45,679 bases of DNA, from NCBI GenBank assembly GCA_050010535.1, contig JBEKKT010000013.1, positions 1 to 45,679 on the forward strand, read 5' to 3'. This DNA is from JAJRAG01 sp050010535 (GTDB taxonomy: Archaea > Thermoplasmatota > Thermoplasmata > Methanomassiliicoccales > JACIVX01). The position numbers and the translations under genes are program-made. The notes under the pieces were generated by a model. The model saw nothing but the letters and a program-made list of their open reading frames with translations, ran no database searches and was not told the DNA's origin. Below, piece after piece: positions 40,774-45,679 of the stretch (its first letter is position 1; each line of letters begins with the position of its first letter).

Positions 40774-41608
40774 GAGATTCGAAGTCGGGATAGACGAGTT
40801 GTTCGTGGTCAACGTCGCAAGGACGATAAAGGACAGGACTACCGTTTTCCACGGAGTATCTTCTCCGATACCGATGGTGGCGATGTATCTCGCCAAGCTC
40901 ACCCACGCTAAGGACATGGTGTATTTTGGGGGCGTTTCAAGCGCTGTCGATCCGAATCCCCCATTTATGCCCCCGACCACGAATGACTGGGTAATGATCC
41001 AAGGGCGTACAGCGATGGTGACCGTGGACAAGATCTTTGATCTCGCTCAGAGAGGCGAGCTCGACCGCTCCTTCTTCAGCGGCGCTCAGATAGACAAGTA
41101 CGGAAACCAGAACGTCAGCATGATCGGCACGCCGGACAAGTGCAAGATCAAGTTTCCTGGCGGGGCTGGAGGATGCAATCTGTCCTGCGACTGTGTGAAC
41201 TATACCATATGGACGACGAGGCACAGGGCACAGGGGAAGGGGGATAAGAAGTTCTTCACGCTGGTGAACAAGTGCGATTTTGTCACAAACGTCGGACACG
41301 TTACTCCTTACGGGCGCAGGGAGGAGCTGGACCTGGTCGGGAATGGGCCAGACTGGGTCGTCACCGAGTTAGGCGTGTTTGATTTCGACGAGAAAGCCAG
41401 GTCTATGAGGTTGCGATACCTCTATCCAGACACGACCGTAAAAGACGTCCTCGACAATACCGAGTTCGAACCGGTGATCCATCAAGACGTCAGAGTGATG
41501 GACATGCCTGCGAGAGAGGAGGTAGAGATTATCAGAAGGATCGACCCACTGGGCGTCCGGAAGTTCGAGTATCCGAAACGGGAGCTCACGAGGCGCTTCA
41601 AGATCTAG
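40766..41608 (+). CDS. CoA-transferase family I, subunit B (GctB/IpdB-like)
   Basis: 280 residues, partner of the preceding gene. Visible are the early region FVVNVARTIKDRTTVFHGVSS, the central FFSGAQIDKYGNQNVSMIG (a family motif) and GGAGGCNLSCDC. In many family I transferases the beta subunit carries a Ser-Glu-Asn-Gly motif whose Glu forms the enzyme-CoA thioester. I cannot find that motif; the nearest region reads YFGGVSSAVDPNPP. A glutaconate-type or IpdB-like hydrolase/lyase active site is therefore possible. The start at 40766 lies inside the end of subunit A. The next gene, an ADP-forming acyl-CoA synthetase, begins 35 bp downstream. Confidence 0.86.
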   Translation: MIERFEVGIDELFVVNVARTIKDRTTVFHGVSSPIPMVAMYLAKLTHAKDMVYFGGVSSAVDPNPPFMPPTTNDWVMIQGRTAMVTVDKIFDLAQRGELDRSFFSGAQIDKYGNQNVSMIGTPDKCKIKFPGGAGGCNLSCDCVNYTIWTTRHRAQGKGDKKFFTLVNKCDFVTNVGHVTPYGRREELDLVGNGPDWVVTELGVFDFDEKARSMRLRYLYPDTTVKDVLDNTEFEPVIHQDVRVMDMPAREEVEIIRRIDPLGVRKFEYPKRELTRRFKI

Positions 41609-41643
41609 AGCATCGTTATCATCACACCGAGAGGAGGCTTCAT

Positions 41644-43056
41644 ATGAAAGACGAGAAGATCGACGCCATTTTCAACCCCAGGTCAGTGGCCTTGATAGGC
41701 GGATCGAACAAGGAAGGCAAGATGGGATACGTCTTCGCTAAAAACATCACCAGCGGGTACGAGGGAAAGGTCTACATGATAAACCCTTCCGAGGACAGGG
41801 TGTTCGGGCTGAAGTCTTATCCAGACGTCAAGTCCGTTCCAGATGAGATCGATCTCGCTGTGATCGTTATTCCCGCAAAGGCCGTCCCTTCTGTGATGGA
41901 GGATCTCTCAGCGAAACGAACGAAGGCAGCTGTCGTCATCACGGCCGGATTCGGAGAGGCTGGACCAGAAGGGAAGAAATATGAGGAAGAACTGATGAAG
42001 GCGGCGAACAAGGGAGGGGTGAAGGTGGTGGGTCCGAATTGCTTCGGTATCTACAACTGCAACATCGGACTGAATGCCTCGCTCGGTGTCGGCACCCCTC
42101 CAAAAGGCGGGGACATATCGTTCGTCACTCAATCTGGAGCCTATGGGATGGCCATTCTGACGTTCGCTCTGGATCATCACATGCGTTTCGCCAAGGTCAT
42201 GGCTCACGGCAATAAGGCCGGGATCGAGGACTATGAGGTCGTGAAGTATCTCGGACAGGACGAGGAGACAAAAGTGATCTGCCTGTTCCTCGAGTCCGTT
42301 GACAAGGGCAGAGATTTCTTTGAGGAGGCAAAGAGGATCGCTCTCACTAAACCTATCGTCGCGACCAAGACAGGCCGAACCGCAGGTGCCGTACGGGCAG
42401 CTGCGTCCCACACGGCTGCCATGGCAGGTACCTTCACCGCTTACGAAGCGGCGTTCAAGCAGTCCGGCGTCATATTTGCCCGCAACGGGATGGAACTCGT
42501 CAATATCGCCAAGGGTCTGGATTGGCAACCTCTCCCTCAAGGGAACCGGGTTGGAATAATCACCAACTCTGGAGGCACTGGCGTGGAGCTAGCTGATCTA
42601 TGCGAGGAAAGCGGCCTCGTGGTACCCGAGCTTTCTGAAGGCCTCCAGACGAGAACAAGGGAACTAATCCCTCCGTACGCGAGCGCGAAGAATCCGATCG
42701 ACCTGACACCTATCTGGCCGAAGTTCGTCGAACTCTACTCGAAATGCATTCGAATTCTGTACGAGTCGAGCGAAGTGGACATAATCATTCCTATCATACT
42801 TCAAAGGGCCGCGTTGATGCCGGAGGTCTGTACCGCCGTGGCAGAGACGGTAAACGATTGCCTGATGAAGGGTATGAGTAAGCCAACTTTTGTCTGCTGG
42901 GTATCGGTCAGGGACGCGCTCAAGAACATGGATTTGTTGCAGAGCAAGCATGTGCCCTGCTTCGATTGGCCGGAGAGGACCGCAAGGGCCGTTGCCGCGA
43001 TATCAGGGTATGCTGACTTCCTTCGGCGGAGGCAGGTCAGTCTGGAGGGCAGGTGA
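41644..43056 (+). CDS. acdA: ADP-forming acyl-CoA synthetase, alpha subunit
   Basis: 470 residues. This enzyme turns acyl-CoA, ADP and phosphate into the free acid, CoA and ATP, the main energy-yielding step in archaeal peptide and sugar fermentation. The CoA-binding domain begins with NPRSVALIGGSNKEGKMGY. The succinyl-CoA-ligase-like domain has VGPNCFGIYN and VTQSGAYGMA. The phosphohistidine is His256 in AASHTAAMAG. A third domain follows (GNRVGIITNSGGTGVELAD). A strong SD (GAGAGGAGG) precedes the ATG. The ATP-grasp part is a separate gene 4 bp downstream, so this is the split form of the enzyme. Confidence 0.94.
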   Translation: MKDEKIDAIFNPRSVALIGGSNKEGKMGYVFAKNITSGYEGKVYMINPSEDRVFGLKSYPDVKSVPDEIDLAVIVIPAKAVPSVMEDLSAKRTKAAVVITAGFGEAGPEGKKYEEELMKAANKGGVKVVGPNCFGIYNCNIGLNASLGVGTPPKGGDISFVTQSGAYGMAILTFALDHHMRFAKVMAHGNKAGIEDYEVVKYLGQDEETKVICLFLESVDKGRDFFEEAKRIALTKPIVATKTGRTAGAVRAAASHTAAMAGTFTAYEAAFKQSGVIFARNGMELVNIAKGLDWQPLPQGNRVGIITNSGGTGVELADLCEESGLVVPELSEGLQTRTRELIPPYASAKNPIDLTPIWPKFVELYSKCIRILYESSEVDIIIPIILQRAALMPEVCTAVAETVNDCLMKGMSKPTFVCWVSVRDALKNMDLLQSKHVPCFDWPERTARAVAAISGYADFLRRRQVSLEGR

Positions 43057-43060
43057 TCAC

Positions 43061-43756
43061 GTGAAGGGCGAAGCGAAAAAGATCATCGACGAAGTGAAGG
43101 CTGAGGGCAGGAAGTTCGTCACCGAACCAGAGGCAAAGGAGATGCTCAGGTCGTACGGGGTCGCGGTGACTCGCGATGTCGTCTGCAGAACGGCCGAAGA
43201 AGCCGTGGTCGCCGCTGGCAAAATAGGGTACCCCGTTGTCATGAAGCTCGTCTCTCCTCAGATAGTCCATAAGACAGAGTTCGGGGCCGTGAGGTTGAAT
43301 GTGGTGGGCGAGGAGGTCGTGAAATCAATCTTCCAGGAATTGACAAGTTCAGCAAAGGAAAGGATAGAGGATCTGCGAATCGACGGCGTGCTTGTCTCCG
43401 AGACCGCGAAGGGCCAGGAGATGATCGTCGGGTCTGTGAAAGATCCTCAGTTCGGTCAGATGATCATGTTCGGCCTTGGCGGGATCAATGTGGAGGTCTT
43501 CAGGGACGTCTCGTACAGGCTTGCCCCGATCGAAGAGATCGATGCGAGGGAGATGATTTCCGAGCTCAAGGGCCGGAAGCTTCTTGAAGGGTTTAGAAAC
43601 CACGAGGTTGTGAATGTGGAGGAGCTAATCGCCACCTTGATGGCGATCTCGTGCCTCCTCGATGACTTCCCCGACATCGACGAGATGGACCTGAATCCCC
43701 TTTTTGGGGATAAGAATGGAGTGAAGGTAGCGGACGCGCGCATAATGCTTCACTGA
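43061..43756 (+). CDS. acdB: ADP-forming acyl-CoA synthetase, beta subunit (ATP-grasp)
   Basis: 231 residues forming an ATP-grasp domain. Seen are EAKEMLRSYGVAVTRD, GYPVVMKLVSPQIVHKTEFG, GQEMIVGSVKDPQFGQMIMFG and the acidic C-terminal metal motif EMDLNPLFGD. It completes the enzyme begun by the upstream alpha subunit. The start is GTG at 43061, preceded by GGAGG-like sequence and GGTGATC, an almost perfect anti-SD complement. Preceding in-frame Met codons lie within the alpha gene and add no family sequence. The substrate range (acetyl, aryl-acetyl or branched acyl) cannot be predicted here. Confidence 0.93.
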   Translation: MKGEAKKIIDEVKAEGRKFVTEPEAKEMLRSYGVAVTRDVVCRTAEEAVVAAGKIGYPVVMKLVSPQIVHKTEFGAVRLNVVGEEVVKSIFQELTSSAKERIEDLRIDGVLVSETAKGQEMIVGSVKDPQFGQMIMFGLGGINVEVFRDVSYRLAPIEEIDAREMISELKGRKLLEGFRNHEVVNVEELIATLMAISCLLDDFPDIDEMDLNPLFGDKNGVKVADARIMLH

Positions 43757-43841
43757 TTACGCGAAACTCGTGCTAATCGGAAATCTCATACTCTGAGCGC
43801 TTCCGGACAACCATCATGCAGTGTGTTCCCCGAAGCAAATG

Positions 43842-43880
43842 TATTTATCACATCCATTCACTTGATGGAGAAGAGGGGGG
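43842..43880 (+). promoter_or_regulatory. Promoter and SD for the MtaA-like gene
   Basis: TATTTATC (43842-43849) predicts transcription from about 43871. A G-rich SD (GAGGGGGG, about 43873-43880) follows. It is rather far (about 18 bases) from the ATG at 43899, so an upstream CTG at 43887 may be the true start. Confidence 0.5.
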
Positions 43881-43898
43881 TTTTTCCTGAGCAAAGAA

Positions 43899-44945
43899 AT
43901 GACGTCAATGCAGCGGTTTGAAGCAGCGCTGAACCATGAGACGCCCGACTATGTTCCGATTTCGTTGTTCGGAGGGATTTTCGAGGTCCATTTCGTCCCC
44001 GGAATGGACGTAGTCAGGTATGGCACCAGCGGCGCAAACATGGCGAAGGCCCACATCGCGTTCTATGAGACGATAGGCGGGGACAACATATACTGCCTGT
44101 CGGACATGGGACTGATTGTTCAGGGCTGGGGAGTTAGGATGAAGCTGTCCTCAGAGCCCGACATATGGATGGCTCTGAACAAGTTTCCGGTCAAAGAACC
44201 AGGAGACTGGGAGAAGTTGGATGTGCTCGACCCGCGAGTTGATGGCAGGATGCGACTGTATCTCGATGCCTGTAAGATCTGCCACGACAAGTATGGAGAC
44301 AGGGTGCCAATCGGTGTCTCGTTGCCGAGCCCGATGACAACTACCACTCACGTGTGCTCCATGGAGGAAGTGATGATTCACATGATGATGGAGCCAGAAG
44401 CTCTGAAGAGGGGATTGGTCACCATTACTCAGACTATTGCCGACTTCATCAACGAGTGCGCTGCGAACGGGGCGTACTTCGCAGGCTACCTAACGACGAG
44501 GGCGAGCAAGGAGATTACGACCGTCGAGCAATACCGCGAGTTCGGTGCGCCGTCCGATGAGGAGGTCTTCAAGAAGACTCCTGGCATGGTTAGCATCCCA
44601 CACATCTGCGGTGTCGAACCGATGTTCGAGATCATCGAGGACTACAAGAAGAAGTACAAGAACGTAAAAGCCATATCCTGGTGGGACAAAGGGGCCAAGC
44701 CGAATCTCAAAGAGGCGAAGGACCGATATGGAAAGTCACTCTGTCTGATGTCCGGCATAGACCACACGAACACTCTCGCTTCTGGGACTCCTGCTGATAT
44801 CGAGGCGGAGATCAGGGACGCATGCAAGACAGCTATGCACGGTAGCGGGCTAATACTCGCCCCGGGTTGTGAGATATCTCCAAAGACCCCATGGGACAAT
44901 ATGAAGGCCGCGATCGCCGCAGCTAGGAAGTATGGGAAATACTGA
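43899..44945 (+). CDS. MtaA/UroD-family corrinoid methyltransferase
   Basis: 348 residues of the uroporphyrinogen decarboxylase superfamily, in the branch of methylcobamide:CoM and related methyltransferases. The zinc ligands expected for a thiol-activating enzyme are present: His235 and Cys237 in IPHICGVEP, and Cys324 in LAPGCEISPKTPWDN. True UroD lacks this triad. It is followed 136 bp later by a corrinoid protein on the same strand, so the two probably work together in methyl transfer. The thiol acceptor could be coenzyme M or another thiol; no mcr genes are visible, so methanogenesis cannot be claimed. The start may be the ATG at 43899 or a CTG four codons earlier. Confidence 0.92.
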   Translation: MTSMQRFEAALNHETPDYVPISLFGGIFEVHFVPGMDVVRYGTSGANMAKAHIAFYETIGGDNIYCLSDMGLIVQGWGVRMKLSSEPDIWMALNKFPVKEPGDWEKLDVLDPRVDGRMRLYLDACKICHDKYGDRVPIGVSLPSPMTTTTHVCSMEEVMIHMMMEPEALKRGLVTITQTIADFINECAANGAYFAGYLTTRASKEITTVEQYREFGAPSDEEVFKKTPGMVSIPHICGVEPMFEIIEDYKKKYKNVKAISWWDKGAKPNLKEAKDRYGKSLCLMSGIDHTNTLASGTPADIEAEIRDACKTAMHGSGLILAPGCEISPKTPWDNMKAAIAAARKYGKY

Positions 44946-44971
44946 GAAGTGTGTGGGACGAGAGGATTCCA

Positions 44972-44996
44972 CCTTTCTCATCTTTTCATTTCATCT
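44972..44996 (+). terminator. Possible pyrimidine-rich transcription terminator
   Basis: A T/C-rich run (CTTTCTCATCTTTTCATTTC and following) begins 27 bases after the MtaA-like stop. Archaeal termination often occurs at such T-rich tracts. Weak, based on composition only. Confidence 0.3.
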
Positions 44997-45081
44997 GTGT
45001 CCCCGGATCGAAGAGGTCAATGACCTTGAGGCAGGAATCAGGATCAAGAGCGTTTGATGAAGCCTGACGGTAGGTGATTGG

Positions 45082-45679
45082 ATGAACGAGGAACAATACA
45101 AGAGTATTTACGATTGCGTGGTAAATGGAAAGATCAATGATGCTACCAAGATAGGCGAGAGCCTAAAGGCAGCAGGGATCGATAGCAAGGAAGTCGGAAA
45201 GGTATTGATCGATGCCATGGACAATGTCGGGCATAGGTACCGAGAGAGAGAGATTGCGTTGCCTCAGCTAATTCTGGCAACTCACTCATTCAAGAAGATG
45301 CTCGTCCCTTATGTTGGTTCGGCGAGTGGCAGTGCCGGAACAGTCGTGATAGGAGTCGTCCAAAACGACATCCACGACATAGGCAAGAATCTAGTCGTCG
45401 GCATGCTGCAGGTCTATGGTTACAAGGTTCATGACCTCGGTAAGGACGTCCCATTGGACAAATTTGTCGAGCAGGCGAAGACCACAGGGGCTAATATTGT
45501 TGGCGCCGGCACCCTTCTGACAGCCACGATGTCGGAGCTAGAGACCATTCTCCAGAAGATGAAGGCCGCGGGCATCAAGGACAAGGTGAAGTTCATGATT
45601 GGGGGAGCTCCCGTTACCACGACCTTTGCGAAGAAGATCGGTGCAGACGGCTATGGCGGCGATGCCATCCTGACCGTCG
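45082..45679 (+). CDS. Corrinoid-binding methyltransferase protein (MtbC/MttC-like), 3' end outside window
   Basis: 199 residues are visible and the frame is open to the right edge; about 10-20 residues of the usual 210-220 are missing. The N-terminal helical bundle (B12-binding-2 type) includes ALPQLILATHSFKKML. The Rossmann B12 domain has the cobalt-ligand motif Asp96-x-His98-x-x-Gly101 in NDIHDIGKN and the downstream GTLLTATMSEL and FMIGGAP loops. It carries a methyl group on cobalamin between a substrate-specific methyltransferase and the MtaA-like enzyme upstream. The substrate-specific partner (for methanol, methylamine, methoxy compounds or other) should lie beyond the edge. GGTGAT lies just before the ATG. 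Confidence 0.93.
   Translation, partial: MNEEQYKSIYDCVVNGKINDATKIGESLKAAGIDSKEVGKVLIDAMDNVGHRYREREIALPQLILATHSFKKMLVPYVGSASGSAGTVVIGVVQNDIHDIGKNLVVGMLQVYGYKVHDLGKDVPLDKFVEQAKTTGANIVGAGTLLTATMSELETILQKMKAAGIKDKVKFMIGGAPVTTTFAKKIGADGYGGDAILTV

Noticed and set aside
1..45679. CRISPR arrays, insertion sequences, integrases, prophage genes or defence islands
   Set aside because: No direct repeat arrays, transposase motifs or phage proteins were seen on either strand. The window reads as a stable chromosomal region.

Overview
This 45.7 kb window is chromosomal DNA from an archaeon, most likely a euryarchaeote of the Thermoplasmatota or a close relative. The lineage is inferred. What the sequence shows is an archaeal gene set: ABCE1, RFC small subunit, ribosomal protein L40e, archaeal-type riboflavin synthase, RibL-type FAD synthetase, bifunctional PGI/PMI, ADP-forming acyl-CoA synthetase, Lrp, Roadblock, and a receiver fused to DUF835. 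Many genes have an archaeal TATA box 26-30 bp upstream of the start codon, which suggests leaderless mRNAs; others have a short leader with a Shine-Dalgarno (SD) site. I see no rRNA, tRNA, CRISPR array, insertion sequence or integrase. No non-coding stretch exceeds 300 bp.

Layout. 1-3507: iron alcohol dehydrogenase (cut by the window edge), a flavin disulfide oxidoreductase with a histidine-rich tail, and a zinc alcohol dehydrogenase. 3614-6718: a PHP phosphoesterase, a broken desulforedoxin gene behind a flavodiiron oxygen/NO reductase, and a DedA membrane protein. 6706-17382: ABCE1, a soluble Lon-type AAA protease, MetRS with a second PHP gene, a Roadblock protein, a helical-repeat protein and FtsZ. 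17443-20712: a zinc ribbon-PUA-PAPS reductase-ferredoxin fusion and a class I aminotransferase.

20736-29888 is the most remarkable block, all on the minus strand. The riboflavin operon ribB-ribL-ribC-ribH has a promoter framed by two related palindromes. It is followed by a tightly overlapping four-gene operon: an HdrA-HdrA-MvhD fusion of about 1,200 residues, an FrhB-like F420/flavin Fe-S subunit, and two split pieces of glutamate synthase (the GXGXG beta-helix and the ferredoxin-FMN domain). The glutaminase domain, GltD and HdrB/HdrC are all absent from the window. This looks like an uncharacterised flavin-based electron-transfer, possibly bifurcating, complex whose terminal module is glutamate-synthase-like. 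The flavin genes next door could supply its cofactors.

30064-39058 is mostly housekeeping: PGI/PMI, serine hydroxymethyltransferase, tRNA thiolase, RFC small subunit, L40e, receiver-DUF835, enolase, OsmC, a nucleotidyltransferase and an Lrp regulator. 39252-45679 is catabolic: a putative structured leader and small zinc protein, a two-subunit CoA-transferase family enzyme, a split ADP-forming acyl-CoA synthetase, an MtaA-like corrinoid methyltransferase and its corrinoid protein (cut by the right edge). Together these genes suggest an anaerobe that ferments organic or amino acids, makes ATP from acyl-CoA, handles electrons with ferredoxin/F420/flavin enzymes, defends itself against oxygen, and may use methylated compounds.
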